From: Arsukibacterium sp. UBA5043
GTDB lineage: Bacteria; Pseudomonadota; Gammaproteobacteria; Enterobacterales; Alteromonadaceae
Assembly (NCBI GenBank): GCA_002415085.1
Contig: DIBV01000003.1
Coordinates: 205,225 to 269,224 of the forward strand
Length of the DNA stretch: 64,000 nt
Direction: 5' to 3'
Part shown: positions 1 to 9,752 of the stretch, in pieces
Position numbering within the stretch: the first letter of the stretch is position 1
Layout: every line of letters starts with the position of its first letter
Position numbers and translations under genes: made by a program
The notes under the pieces: generated by a model
Database searches by the model: none
What the model saw: the letters and a program-made list of their open reading frames with translations, nothing else
What the model was told of the DNA's origin: nothing

Positions 1-209
1 GCCATAATAGCGCTGTCTGCGCCGCTGCGAACTCTGGGGGTGTCGATATCTTCAATACGCAACAGCCATTTACCGGCCTGGCGCTTGGTAAACAGATAGC
101 TGCCTACTGCAGCCAGCAAGGACCCAAAATGAAGTGGTCCGGATGGGGAGGGGGCAAACCTGCCAACAGCACCTGCTGCTGGCTTACCGAAGTTTGTCAA
201 CTTTGCCAC
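1..209 (-). CDS. gluQ: Glutamyl-Q tRNA(Asp) synthetase, N-terminal part (gene runs off the left edge)
   Basis: Reading leftwards from a likely GTG start at 209, the frame gives a class I aminoacyl-tRNA synthetase N-terminus: [15 protein letters not shown] (HIGH-type ATP motif in the HFGS form), then WLLRIEDID. This is the GluQ signature; the family is a GluRS-like enzyme without anticodon-binding domain that glutamylates queuosine in tRNA(Asp). About 69 codons are inside the window. The start is 12 bases after the dksA stop on the same strand, matching the common dksA-gluQ operon. The exact start is uncertain because no ATG is available. Confidence 0.85.
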   Translation of the reverse strand, partial: MAKLTNFGKPAAGAVGRFAPSPSGPLHFGSLLAAVGSYLFTKRQAGKWLLRIEDIDTPRVRSGADSAIM

Positions 210-220
210 AGTGGCTACAA

Positions 221-670
221 CTAGCCGCCTAACTGCTTTTCTTTAATTTCGGCCAGCGTTTTGCAGTCAATACACTGATCAGCTGTTGGCCTTGCTTCTA
301 AGCGTTTAATGCCAATTTCGATGCCGCAGGTATCACAAAACCCAAAATCGTCATTTTCAATTTTCTGTAACGTTTTCTCAATTTTTTTCAATAACTTACG
401 CTCGCGATCGCGGGCGCGCAGTTCCAGGCTGAACTCTTCTTCCTGCGCAGCCCGGTCAACCGGATCAGGAAAATTGGCCGCTTCATCTGCCATATGAGTT
501 TTGGTGCGGTCAACCTCTTCGCGAAGTTGTTGGCGCCAGGCGTCAAGAATTTTGCGAAAATGCTCAAGCTGTTTCGGGTTCATGTATTCTTCCCCGACCG
601 CTTCCTGATAAGGTGCTACACCGGCCAGTGCCAGTAACCCTAATGTCTTAACATTCTTGCCTTCTGGCAT
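221..670 (-). CDS. dksA: RNA polymerase-binding transcription factor DksA
   Basis: 149 residues, close to the E. coli length and alignable end to end. DksA binds in the RNA polymerase secondary channel and, with ppGpp, adjusts rRNA and amino-acid promoters. Visible are the coiled-coil tip motif DPVDRA (69-74, with the acidic residues at 69 and 72) and a C-terminal zinc finger with Cys112, Cys115, Cys133 and Cys136. The ATG at 670 is preferred over the longer frame opening at 700 because it has AGGAG just upstream and matches the family N-terminus. relA, the ppGpp synthase, lies at 53113 in the same window. Confidence 0.97.
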   Translation of the reverse strand: MPEGKNVKTLGLLALAGVAPYQEAVGEEYMNPKQLEHFRKILDAWRQQLREEVDRTKTHMADEAANFPDPVDRAAQEEEFSLELRARDRERKLLKKIEKTLQKIENDDFGFCDTCGIEIGIKRLEARPTADQCIDCKTLAEIKEKQLGG

Positions 671-982
671 GATTATCTCCTGTACAATACTGCCAAGCAA
701 AAAAAGTGGCGGCTATAGATAACAGAATATTGCCACCACCGCAATCACTAATAAAAAAGCCGGCGAAGTATACAGATTGTGGCAAGAGCCGTCACCTGTT
801 TTAACCCTCCGTACCCCAATGGCTAAAATGTAGTGGGGTTTGAGCACGAATAACCGTGAAAATAGTGCATTGTACCGCCATATTAACGCGATGCGCTCGT
901 TGTCAGCCGTTGCGCTATGATACACTTTGGCCCATCAAAGTTAGCCTTTACCGCTGATAAGCTCGTTAAAATGGGGATTACT
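671..982. promoter_or_regulatory. Divergent intergenic region between dksA and pepB-like gene
   Basis: About 310 bases without a convincing gene. It must hold the leftward dksA promoter and the rightward promoter of the peptidase gene; TATGAT at 916-921 is a possible rightward -10 box but I see no good -35 partner. A weak inverted repeat (CCCCA at 814-818 with TGGGG at 834-838) is also present. Short frames here lack ribosome-binding sites and recognisable protein sequence. Confidence 0.4.
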
Positions 983-2314
983 ATGTCTGATTCAAGGTCT
1001 AATTCAACACCCGATATATTACAGATTAGTATTGCAACAGATAAAGCTGAACAAAAATGGGGCAATAATGCATTATTCAGCCCGACTGCCCAGGGATATC
1101 AAATTCACATAACAGAGTCTGATCCGCTGCGTAGTATGCAAAAAGCGGCTCGAAGCCTGAGTAACCTTGGCATTGCCAAATTACAGTTAAATGGCTTGGG
1201 TTGGAGCAAAGACCTGCAGTGGGCATTTTATCAGGGGTTTTGTACTGCCAGAAACCACGATGGTGTTGGTTTTAATAATGAGCAGGGTGAAGCTGAACAG
1301 CTGTCGCAACTGGCGAAGTGTTTTAGTTTTGCAAAAAAGATAATCAACGATACGCCGGAAATGCTATCGCCGGTCGCGTTGGCCGAGCAGGCTGAGGCGT
1401 TTATTCGTACTATTGCACCTGCAGGCAGCGTTAGCAGCCAGTTGATTACCGGCGCAGATTTGGCCGCCGCTGGCTGGCATGGTATTTATCAGGTTGGCCG
1501 CGGCAGCAACCGGCCACCGGCGTTACTGGTACTTGATTTTAATCCTTCGGCAAAACAGGAAACCCCTGTTGCAGGGGCGCTGGTGGGTAAAGGTATTACC
1601 TTTGACAGCGGGGGTTACTCCATAAAGCCGACCGAAGGTATGGCGACAATGAAGTGTGATATGGGCGGGGCCGCCACAGTTACCGCGGCACTGGCACTGG
1701 CCATTCTGCAGGGCCTGAGCCAACGGGTAAAACTGATTTTATGCTGTGCCGAAAACCTGATCAGTGGCCATGCCTACAAGCTGGGCGACATTATCACTTA
1801 CAAAAATGGCACTACGGTTGAAATTGTCAATACTGATGCCGAAGGTCGCCTGGTATTGGCCGACGGCTTGATGTGTGCAGCTGAAAGTAACGCACCTTTG
1901 ATTATTGATGCTGCTACCCTGACCGGTGCGGCCATGGTAGCTGTAGGGGGGGAATATAACGCGTTATTTGCCCTGGACAAGCCACTCGCAGCGCGCGCAC
2001 TGCAGCATGCTGCCAATGAGCAGGAAGCAACCTGGCAGCTACCACTGGAAAAATGGCATCAGCATCAGTGCCCATCACCTTATGCTGATACCGCTAACAG
2101 TCGGCCGGTTAAAGGCGGTGGCGCAGGTGGTGCCAGTAATGCTGCCGGATTTTTAAGCCGTTTCGTGCCGGAAGATGGCTCAGGCTGGTTACATTATGAT
2201 TTAGCTGCGGCATTTAATAACTCGGCCAACAGTTATTGGGCTGCGGGCGCTACCGGCCACGGTATTCGTAGTATTGCCGCCACGTTACTTTCTGAAACCT
2301 CAGGTAAGTCGTAA
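983..2314 (+). CDS. pepB: M17 family leucyl aminopeptidase, PepB type
   Basis: 443 residues from the ATG at 983, which has GGGG a few bases upstream; an in-frame extension to 917 looks non-coding. M17 enzymes are hexameric two-metal aminopeptidases acting on cytoplasmic peptides. The metal and catalytic residues are in place: VGKGITFDSGG (Lys203, Asp208), Lys215 in YSIKP, Asp226 in KCDMGG, and NTDAEGRLVLAD (Asp285, Glu287, Arg289). Length and the leading alpha/beta domain resemble PepB more than PepA. The stop is followed four bases later by the likely hrpB start, so the two genes are probably co-transcribed. Confidence 0.85.
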   Translation: MSDSRSNSTPDILQISIATDKAEQKWGNNALFSPTAQGYQIHITESDPLRSMQKAARSLSNLGIAKLQLNGLGWSKDLQWAFYQGFCTARNHDGVGFNNEQGEAEQLSQLAKCFSFAKKIINDTPEMLSPVALAEQAEAFIRTIAPAGSVSSQLITGADLAAAGWHGIYQVGRGSNRPPALLVLDFNPSAKQETPVAGALVGKGITFDSGGYSIKPTEGMATMKCDMGGAATVTAALALAILQGLSQRVKLILCCAENLISGHAYKLGDIITYKNGTTVEIVNTDAEGRLVLADGLMCAAESNAPLIIDAATLTGAAMVAVGGEYNALFALDKPLAARALQHAANEQEATWQLPLEKWHQHQCPSPYADTANSRPVKGGGAGGASNAAGFLSRFVPEDGSGWLHYDLAAAFNNSANSYWAAGATGHGIRSIAATLLSETSGKS

Positions 2315-2318
2315 CACA

Positions 2319-4847
2319 GTGCCAACCCGGGAGGTTAATGCGGGCTTACCGGTTGCAGCAGTGTTGCCCGAGCTTTGTCAGTTACTGACAACCCGCAATC
2401 GGGTGATATTGTCGGCGCCACCTGGTGCTGGTAAATCTACCTGGTTACCGTTGCAATTACTCCGGCATAGTGCTTTGGCTTCAGGCCAAATCATTATGCT
2501 GGAACCGCGCAGACTGGCGGCTAAAACCATTGCCGGTTATCTGGCGCAGCAGCTGAACGAGCCGGTTGGTCACACTGTGGGTTACCAGATCCGGCATGAC
2601 AGTTGTCAGTCGGCTGCTACCCGGCTACTTATTGTTACAGAGGGTATTCTTACCCGCAAATTGCAACAGGATCCTGAACTGGCTGGGATCAGCCTGCTTA
2701 TTTTTGATGAGTTTCACGAACGCTCACTGCATGCCGATCTGGCGTTGGCGTTAAGCTTAGAAGTGCAAGACCTTCGGGACGATTTAAAAATTCTGGTGAT
2801 GTCAGCCACGCTGGATGTTACAGCGCTGGAGCGCTATCTGCAGGCTCCGGTTGTCAGCAGCAGCGGCCGCAGTTATCCGGTCGACATTCAGTATATAAAA
2901 CCCGGCACAGAGCTCATTACAATCCAGGCTGCACGCCAGGCATTGACGGCTTTTAATCAGGAACCGGGTAATATTCTGGTTTTTTTGCCGGGGCAGGCTG
3001 AGATTAATAAAGCAAAAGATTATCTGGCCAGCCAGGCGTTGCCGGTTAATGTGCAGGTGTTTTCACTGCTTGGCGTAATGTCGCTGGCCGAACAACAGGC
3101 AGCAATAGCGGCCCCTGCTGCCGGGCGTTTTAAAATTGTGCTGGCGACTAATCTGGCGGAAACCAGTTTAACCATCGAGGGAGTTAACCTGGTGGTGGAC
3201 ACGGGCTTATGCCGACGGGCCAGCTTTAACCCCCGCCATGGTATCAGCAAGCTGAAAACGGTGGCGATCAGTCAGGCGGCGGCCACCCAGCGCGCAGGCC
3301 GAGCAGGCAGGCAAGCGCCGGGTCGATGTTTCAGAATAGATACCGCAGAACTGTGGCAAAGAAGAGCGGCGTTTGAGCCTGCAGAAATTGAATTGGCTGA
3401 GTTAACCCAGTTACGGCTGGAAATTGCAGTATGGGGCTGTCAGCCAGCTGATATAAACTGGTTAACACCACCACCAGAGGCACATCTGGCCGCAGCAAAC
3501 CACTTGTTGCAACAGTTTGCAGCACTGGATGAGCACGGTGTGATCACCTCTTTTGGCCGGCGTTTATATCAAACCGGTAGCTCAGTGCGCCTGGCCAACA
3601 TGTTGCTTTATGCACTTGAGCGCGAGGCAGAAGCGTCAGGGTTAACCTGGTTAGCCGCTGTGGTGGCGGCAGTGTTAGAAGACAGTCGTAACCTGCAGCC
3701 GAATCTGGACCAGCAATTGCAGAATGTGGCGCAAAACAAGCACTTGCCACAGCATCAACAAGCGCGGCAGTTCGCCAGGCGCTTAGGTGTCAGCATGGGC
3801 GGAAATTTGCCGTTGCAATGGCTGCCTATGTTGTTGCTCAGAGCTTTTCCGGATCAGCTGGCACAGCGCCGGGGCCAGGGATATTTACTGGCAAATGGCG
3901 TTGGTGCCAGTCTGATGCCGGACCATCCGCAACAGAATAATGAGTATCTTGTGGTATTAGATATTCAGCAATGGCAACAACAAAACCGCATTCGGCATGC
4001 TGTTGCTATTACTCTGGACGACATATTAAACGATTGGCGGTCCCAGCTACAGTGGCAACTGAAGACGGGCTGGCATGACAAAACGGCCAGTTTCAGCAGT
4101 GAACGTCAGCGCTGCTTTGGCCAGCTGGTGTTACAACGGCAGCCGGTACAGGGGATTATCACTGCCGCGGAACGGCAACAGGCCTGGCTTGACTACCTGA
4201 GCAGGCGCGGCCTGTCCGAGCTTACCTGGTCTGATGGCGCCCAAAGTTTATCTGTCCGGGTGCAATTGCTTCGCCAGTATTATAGTGATGCGGCCTCTGG
4301 CACCGCACAGAAGAGTGCCACCAGAATAGATCATGCCAACTGGCCTGATTTTAGTCAGGCCAGTTTACTGGCAAACGTGCACGACTGGCTGGCACCCTAT
4401 CTAGGTAATATCAGTAAAAAAAATCAGCTGAACCAATTGGAACTGGAGCCGATATTGCTGGCGCAGTTAAGCTTTGCACAACAACAAATATTAAATCAGT
4501 TATTGCCTTGCCACTGGCAAACGCCGACCGGCAGCCGTCTGAAAATTGATTATCTGCATCCGGGTGGGCCACTACTTTCAGTCAGAGTTCAGGAAATGTA
4601 TGGTCAACTCACCACACCCGTGGTGCTCAATGGTGCTATTGCCCTGACCATAGCGTTACTCGCGCCGGGGCGCCAGCCGTTGCAAGTCACCCGCGACTTA
4701 ACCAGTTTCTGGCAAAATAGCTGGCAGGATGTTAAAAAAGAAATGAAAGGTCGTTATCCCAAACACTACTGGCCTGATAACCCGGCCGAAGCACAGCCAA
4801 CAACAAAAACGAAAAAGGCGATGTTACGCGATGTCAACCCGAAGTAA
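2319..4847 (+). CDS. hrpB: ATP-dependent RNA helicase HrpB (DEAH family)
   Basis: About 842 residues from a GTG at 2319; the frame is open back to 2274 inside pepB, but the GTG better matches the HrpB start (LPVAAVLPEL soon after). Motifs in order: Walker A APPGAGKST (Lys39), DEFH Walker B near 130-133, SAT, and QRAGRAGR motif VI near 325. The long C-terminal part is the HrpB extension. The family has RNA helicase motifs, but its cellular role is poorly defined. The 3' end overlaps mrcB by 17 bases, and hrpB-mrcB adjacency is conserved in many gammaproteobacteria. Confidence 0.93.
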   Translation: MPTREVNAGLPVAAVLPELCQLLTTRNRVILSAPPGAGKSTWLPLQLLRHSALASGQIIMLEPRRLAAKTIAGYLAQQLNEPVGHTVGYQIRHDSCQSAATRLLIVTEGILTRKLQQDPELAGISLLIFDEFHERSLHADLALALSLEVQDLRDDLKILVMSATLDVTALERYLQAPVVSSSGRSYPVDIQYIKPGTELITIQAARQALTAFNQEPGNILVFLPGQAEINKAKDYLASQALPVNVQVFSLLGVMSLAEQQAAIAAPAAGRFKIVLATNLAETSLTIEGVNLVVDTGLCRRASFNPRHGISKLKTVAISQAAATQRAGRAGRQAPGRCFRIDTAELWQRRAAFEPAEIELAELTQLRLEIAVWGCQPADINWLTPPPEAHLAAANHLLQQFAALDEHGVITSFGRRLYQTGSSVRLANMLLYALEREAEASGLTWLAAVVAAVLEDSRNLQPNLDQQLQNVAQNKHLPQHQQARQFARRLGVSMGGNLPLQWLPMLLLRAFPDQLAQRRGQGYLLANGVGASLMPDHPQQNNEYLVVLDIQQWQQQNRIRHAVAITLDDILNDWRSQLQWQLKTGWHDKTASFSSERQRCFGQLVLQRQPVQGIITAAERQQAWLDYLSRRGLSELTWSDGAQSLSVRVQLLRQYYSDAASGTAQKSATRIDHANWPDFSQASLLANVHDWLAPYLGNISKKNQLNQLELEPILLAQLSFAQQQILNQLLPCHWQTPTGSRLKIDYLHPGGPLLSVRVQEMYGQLTTPVVLNGAIALTIALLAPGRQPLQVTRDLTSFWQNSWQDVKKEMKGRYPKHYWPDNPAEAQPTTKTKKAMLRDVNPK

Positions 4848-7086
4848 AGCTACTGCTGCGCCGAAAGTGAAAGCCCGGCCGTGGTGGCATAAAGCATTAG
4901 TTACCCTCGGTAAGCTGGCTTTGGTCACCTTATGTATATTGCTCACTTATCTGATTTATCTGGACAGTAAAGTGACCCGGGCGTTTGCCGGTCAGAAATG
5001 GCAGGTACCGGCGCAAATCTATGCCCGCAGTCTGGAACTCTATCCTGGCAAGGCGTTAAGCTCTTTGCAGCTCCAGGCTGAGCTGGAACAGCTGCAGTAC
5101 CAGCGTAATCCCGCGATGACTGCTGCCGGGCAATACAGCGTTTCCCGCAACCATATCACCATATTCCGGCGTGCTTTTACCTATATTGATGGCATGGAAC
5201 CGGAAGCGTTGTTCAGCGTTGAATTTAACAGTAGTGGTATTAACCGGATTCGCTACCGCCAGCAGCAGGAAGTCAACTTTGCCCGACTGGAGCCACAGTT
5301 AATAGAGCATATGTTGTCACCGCATCAGGAAGACCGGGAACTGGTCAGATTAGAGCAGGTACCCGGGCTTTTAAAAGAAGGTTTATTGCTGGTAGAAGAC
5401 CGGAATTTTTATCATCATCGCGGCGTGTCACCGCTTTCCGTTTTGCGGGCATTGTGGGCCAATATCATTGCCGGACGTACGGTGCAGGGGGGCTCTACGC
5501 TAACCCAGCAGCTGGCAAAAAATATGTATTTGTCCAGCGATCGGACCTTGCTGCGAAAAGTTAACGAAGCAATGATAGCGTTGATTCTGGATTACCGCTT
5601 TAGTAAAGATCACTTGCTCGAAGCCTATCTGAATGAAATATTTCTGGGACAGAACCATGCCACCCCAGTACATGGGTTCGGTTTGGGTAGCCGGTTTTAT
5701 TTTGCTAAGCCGATAACAGAGCTGCGGCCAGATGAAATCGCGTTAATGATTGGCTTATTAAAGGGGCCGTCCTATTATGACCCACGACGCTACCCGGAAC
5801 GGGCTATGAACCGCCGCGATTTGGTGCTCAGACTGATGTTTGAACATCATTTGCTGACAGGGGAGCAGTATCAACAGGCACTTGCCAGACCGCTACAACT
5901 GGTGGCCCGTGGCCAGTATCTCAATGCGCGGTTCCCGGCTTATCTGGATGCGGTGAAAAAAGAACTACGGCAGATTAATTTTGATCAGCAGTTATTAAGC
6001 AGCGGTATTAAGGTATTTACCTTTTTAGATCCCAAAGCGCAGCAACAAGCTGAACAGACAGTTACTGAGCAATTGTTAAATAAGGACGAACAATTGCAGG
6101 CGGCCATGATGGTGGTAAACTATCAGCAGGCTGAGATCCAGGCATTAGTGGGTGGCAGAGAGAGCGGATTTGCCGGCTTTAACCGGGCGTTGGATGCCAA
6201 ACGCCAAATTGGCAGTATTATTAAACCGGTCATTTATCTGGAGGCGCTTAATCAGCCTGGCAGATTTTCGCTGGCATCGATTCTGCAGGATCAACCACTG
6301 AGTTTGCGCTCAAATAACGAGGATTGGCAGCCACAGAATTTTGATAAAACCTTCCGGGGACAGGTTAACTTACTAACCGCGTTAACAGATTCATTGAATG
6401 TGCCGACTGTACGCTTAGGTTTGCAACTGGGAATGCCGGCGATCAGTGACGGCTTACGCAAGCTGGGGTTGAATCGGCGGGTAAATCTGCATCCTGCGGC
6501 CCTGCTTGGTGCGGTAGAATTAAGCCCGTTGGAGGTGAGCCAGCTTTATCAGACCCTGGCAAACGACGGGGTGTACCAGATGTTAGCCACTGTGCAAGCG
6601 GTAACAGATCAGGATGGCCATCGTCTTTATCACCGGTCTGGTGAACGGTACAGCCGTTACCCGGCATCGAGTATCTATTTGTTGCAGCATGCGCTAATTG
6701 CTGCAACACAAACGGGCACAGCCAAAACGTTGCAATATGCCTTACCAACCACCGTATTTGCCGGTAAGACCGGCACTTCCAGTGATTATCGGGACAGTTG
6801 GTTTAGTGGTTTTGATCAGCAAACTCTGGTAACGGTCTGGCTGGGACGTGATGATAATAAACCTATTGGTCTGACAGGCAGTAACGGCGCTTTACCGTTG
6901 TTTATTGACTATTTTAAAAAACAGGGCGCTCAGTCAATAATTCGGTATCTGCCCGATCAGGTTCAGGTGCAGGCGTTTTCTGTTACCAGCGGCACAGCCG
7001 TGGCAGAATCTTGCGCTAACATATTGTTATTGCCTGCAATATCAGTTGAAATGCAGCAGCAATTAACCTGTGATAATTCCAATTAA
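4831..7086 (+). CDS. mrcB: Penicillin-binding protein 1B, bifunctional transglycosylase/transpeptidase
   Basis: 751 residues with a cytoplasmic N-terminus, one membrane anchor (about 24-43) and a periplasmic UB2H-like region before the GT51 domain. The glycosyltransferase has catalytic Glu189 in VEDRNFYHHRG and the GGSTLTQQLAKN motif (220-231). The transpeptidase has SIIK (Ser462, Lys465), SLN (521-523) and KTGTS (646-650). It polymerises and cross-links peptidoglycan and is the main target class of beta-lactams. It overlaps hrpB, suggesting translational coupling. Confidence 0.96.
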   Translation: MSTRSKATAAPKVKARPWWHKALVTLGKLALVTLCILLTYLIYLDSKVTRAFAGQKWQVPAQIYARSLELYPGKALSSLQLQAELEQLQYQRNPAMTAAGQYSVSRNHITIFRRAFTYIDGMEPEALFSVEFNSSGINRIRYRQQQEVNFARLEPQLIEHMLSPHQEDRELVRLEQVPGLLKEGLLLVEDRNFYHHRGVSPLSVLRALWANIIAGRTVQGGSTLTQQLAKNMYLSSDRTLLRKVNEAMIALILDYRFSKDHLLEAYLNEIFLGQNHATPVHGFGLGSRFYFAKPITELRPDEIALMIGLLKGPSYYDPRRYPERAMNRRDLVLRLMFEHHLLTGEQYQQALARPLQLVARGQYLNARFPAYLDAVKKELRQINFDQQLLSSGIKVFTFLDPKAQQQAEQTVTEQLLNKDEQLQAAMMVVNYQQAEIQALVGGRESGFAGFNRALDAKRQIGSIIKPVIYLEALNQPGRFSLASILQDQPLSLRSNNEDWQPQNFDKTFRGQVNLLTALTDSLNVPTVRLGLQLGMPAISDGLRKLGLNRRVNLHPAALLGAVELSPLEVSQLYQTLANDGVYQMLATVQAVTDQDGHRLYHRSGERYSRYPASSIYLLQHALIAATQTGTAKTLQYALPTTVFAGKTGTSSDYRDSWFSGFDQQTLVTVWLGRDDNKPIGLTGSNGALPLFIDYFKKQGAQSIIRYLPDQVQVQAFSVTSGTAVAESCANILLLPAISVEMQQQLTCDNSN

Positions 7087-7120
7087 CGATTAATATAAAG
7101 GGTGCGGCTAACTTACAATT

Positions 7121-9277
7121 ATGGAAATTAAACCCGAACGATCGCTCCAGGTGGGTGAATGGCATTATCTGGCAAAAGAAGACAAGCTGGTGCAACTTGA
7201 TGCGAATGGTCACATTGTTGCAACTGCTAATTTAGATAACCTTGGCCAGAAAGTCGTCAACTACTTTATCGTCCATGCCGGTAATCTGGTGACCAAAGAT
7301 CAGTTACTGGCTGATGTTTGGGGGATCCGGGATGTCTCTGATGGTCGGGTAATGCGGGTGATCAGGGCCATCAGAATTGCGCTGAACGATGACAGCAGGC
7401 AGCCGACTTATATTGAAACGATTCCAAAACGCGGTTATCGGTTTATCGCCAGTGTCACAGATATTCCTGATAAGTCGCTGGCTACTGACAATGCGGCTGA
7501 AGTAGCGCCATCAGGCGCTGTGTCAACGCCCAAAAGCCGAGGTTCACGTTGGGCCGCCGCAGTGGCTGTGTTGTCAATGCTATTATTAAGCTGGCTATTC
7601 TGGCTGAAACCGGTGGCGGATAAGCAGGCAGCGGAAGTGGATACTATTCCACTTTGGCGTTACAAGCCGATTACTTCACTGGATGGCCTTGAGTTTTATC
7701 ATAATGTTTCGCCCGATGAACGTTATCTGGTATTTAGCTACGCAAATGAAGGTAGCGAACAAATAGCCGTGCTTAATTTACAGGATCTGCAAAGCCATAA
7801 ACGGGTACAAATTACTGCTGACAGCGCCAGCAGCCTTGGTGCCGCGTTCAGTCCCAGTGGTCAGTATATTGCCTATCATAAAATGCTACCGGATCGACGT
7901 TGTGAAATCCGGTTAATCGAGCTTGAACCCGATCAGATGGTTGTTAAATCTGATACGTTGCTCACCGTCTGTACGCCTGAATCCGTATCTGCTCGGGTTA
8001 GCTGGTCACCTGATGGCCGTTATATTGTTTACCCCAGCCTCGATCCTGAGCAGCGCCAGATGGTCTTGATGATGTATCCGCTGGCAGGTGGCACTGCCGA
8101 GCAACTAACTGTACCACCGGCCAGCAGCTTTGGTGATTATGCAGGGCGATATTCACGCTCGGGCGATAAAATTGCCTTTATTCGTGATGCTGCAGGAACA
8201 GCACAGATTTGGCTGCTTGATTTAACCAACCGGGCAACCCGGCTGTTGGTACAGATAGATGATGCCTATCCGGGCAACATAGACTGGACCCAAGATGATC
8301 GCAGTATTATTTTTCCATCCGGTATTTCGTCGCTGGGAATAGTGGATGTTATGACAGGAGAGAGTCGGGAGCTGGCTTATACCGATAGTCAGGCCAGTGA
8401 AATTCAAGTTGGGGCAGTTAGCGGTAAAATTTATGCCTCAGTGGGCTTTTTCTCCCATACCAACATAAAAAAAGTGGCAAATAAATTAGTATCAGACATA
8501 GAAACAAAAAACCTGGTATTCAGCTCAAATCGTAATGAAATCTATATTGAAATTAATCCAAAATCAGAAGGGCCGGCAGCCGTTGTGTCGCGTCGCTCCG
8601 GCTTATCTCAGGTTTGGCTGTTTTATCCTGATGGCCGCCAGCAGCAACTTACGGATTTTACGTCCAATGAAAGGATCCGCAGCCTGGTCTTTTCACCAGA
8701 TGGCAGTCAGCTATTACTGCATTTAAATAGTGGTATCTGGCAGTTAACAATGGCTGGTGAGCTAATCCAGATAGTTGGAAAAGAAGGTGAGATTGTTGCT
8801 AACCCCGCCTGGAGCCGGGATGGCAGCGAAGTATTTTATGCTCAGTCACGAAAAGGACGCTGGGATATTATGGTGGCCGCTGTTGATACCGAGATTGAAA
8901 AACGGGTGCTGGCAACTGATCGGGAGTTATATATTCAAAGTTATAACGCAGATTATAATATCTGGCGCGACGCAAATTCGAAGAACTTTGTTATTGAATA
9001 CAGCAATGGTGATATCAGAGAACTTAATTTAGGGACGAAAGCTGACCAGATGTTGTTTAAATTTGATTTGCGCCGGCAAGGCTTTTATTTCACTTATCTT
9101 CTTGAAGACACCCAATATCAGCTTCGTTACTATGACTTAGAAAGTGGCACTGTTGATGAAAAAGTGATTGACGATTATCTGTACCACAATCGCTATAGTA
9201 TTTCTGTTGATGAGACTGAAGTGTACATGCTGGAAGCGGTCAGAGCCGATTTTGATATTGCCGAGATTAGCTTTTAG
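7121..9277 (+). CDS. CadC-like membrane-anchored winged-helix regulator with beta-propeller periplasmic domain
   Basis: 718 residues in three parts: an OmpR/PhoB-type winged-helix DNA-binding domain (about 10-112, ending PKRGYRFIA), one membrane helix (about 144-163), and a long C-terminal part with repeated WSPDG/FSPDG-like strands typical of TolB/WD40-type propellers. This layout implies a one-component sensor that binds DNA in the cytoplasm and senses a ligand or protein in the periplasm, as CadC and ToxR do, but with a propeller as sensor. Target genes are unknown. A second protein of the same design starts at 9753, with a small secreted-peptide gene between. Confidence 0.8.
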   Translation: MEIKPERSLQVGEWHYLAKEDKLVQLDANGHIVATANLDNLGQKVVNYFIVHAGNLVTKDQLLADVWGIRDVSDGRVMRVIRAIRIALNDDSRQPTYIETIPKRGYRFIASVTDIPDKSLATDNAAEVAPSGAVSTPKSRGSRWAAAVAVLSMLLLSWLFWLKPVADKQAAEVDTIPLWRYKPITSLDGLEFYHNVSPDERYLVFSYANEGSEQIAVLNLQDLQSHKRVQITADSASSLGAAFSPSGQYIAYHKMLPDRRCEIRLIELEPDQMVVKSDTLLTVCTPESVSARVSWSPDGRYIVYPSLDPEQRQMVLMMYPLAGGTAEQLTVPPASSFGDYAGRYSRSGDKIAFIRDAAGTAQIWLLDLTNRATRLLVQIDDAYPGNIDWTQDDRSIIFPSGISSLGIVDVMTGESRELAYTDSQASEIQVGAVSGKIYASVGFFSHTNIKKVANKLVSDIETKNLVFSSNRNEIYIEINPKSEGPAAVVSRRSGLSQVWLFYPDGRQQQLTDFTSNERIRSLVFSPDGSQLLLHLNSGIWQLTMAGELIQIVGKEGEIVANPAWSRDGSEVFYAQSRKGRWDIMVAAVDTEIEKRVLATDRELYIQSYNADYNIWRDANSKNFVIEYSNGDIRELNLGTKADQMLFKFDLRRQGFYFTYLLEDTQYQLRYYDLESGTVDEKVIDDYLYHNRYSISVDETEVYMLEAVRADFDIAEISF

Positions 9278-9402
9278 ATCGACGTTTTATAAGGTTTTTA
9301 TTGAAAGATCATCGAGTTTAATGCTGGGTTCAGGAGTAGGCTCACTATTGTTGAGCACAACTGTGTGACCCCAACAACTGAATATCACTCGGAGATTGGA
9401 TC

Positions 9403-9660
9403 ATGAATAACACTTTTAAACTATTACTTATTGCTACTAGCTTAACTATAATTTCCAGCAATAGTAGCAATAGTAGCAATAGCGTGAAAATTAATGAGCC
9501 GGTATTGCTGGACAATTTGTATGCCTGTCCGTGGTGGCCTGCGTGCAAAGATCCGGAAGACTTATCACCTAAGCCTGTTCCAACTGACAGTTCTCTTCCT
9601 AAACCAACAGGCGATAAAGACACGACTAAAGATAAAAAAGACCAAACCCGGCTGGCGTAA
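9403..9660 (+). CDS. Small secreted peptide with Cys-Pro-Trp motif and Pro/Lys-rich tail, function unknown
   Basis: 85 residues with a ribosome-binding site (CGGAG) ahead of the ATG. A signal-peptide-like hydrophobic start (MNNTFKLLLIATSLTII) is followed by a low-complexity Ser/Asn stretch, then LYACPWWPACKDPEDL with two cysteines, then a tail rich in Pro, Lys and Asp. I do not recognise the family. It lies alone between two membrane-anchored propeller regulators on the same strand, so it may be a signal, a ligand or an export product linked to them; that is inference from position only. Confidence 0.6.
   Translation: MNNTFKLLLIATSLTIISSNSSNSSNSVKINEPVLLDNLYACPWWPACKDPEDLSPKPVPTDSSLPKPTGDKDTTKDKKDQTRLA
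9452..9484 (+). repeat. Short 9-base tandem repeat inside the small peptide gene
   Basis: The unit AGCAATAGT is repeated about three times and encodes the Ser/Asn run after the signal-like segment. Because the unit is a multiple of three, copy-number change would alter the length of the linker without breaking the frame. Confidence 0.7.
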
Positions 9661-9715
9661 AGGGCATTAACGTCGTTTCAAAAGCAGATACACTCTACTT
9701 TTCAGTCAATTAAGG

Positions 9716-9746
9716 TATAATCCGTCCTGACACTTTAGTCAGGCGG
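9716..9746 (+). promoter_or_regulatory. Candidate -10 box and leader hairpin before the second regulator gene
   Basis: A consensus TATAAT (9716-9721) lies about 32 bases before the ATG at 9753, with no clear -35 box. It is followed at once by an inverted repeat, CCTGAC (9726-9731) with GTCAGG (9738-9743), extended by TCC/GGA. The repeat would overlap the transcription start and short leader, so it could be an operator or a translation-controlling hairpin. Confidence 0.4.
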
Positions 9747-9752
9747 ACCTTA

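Noticed and set aside
2274-2314. Overlap of pepB and the longest hrpB frame as a frameshift or fusion
   Set aside because: Both proteins are complete against their families, and a GTG at 2319 removes the overlap.
9452-9484. CRISPR-like repeat
   Set aside because: The unit is nine bases, has no spacers and codes for part of a peptide.
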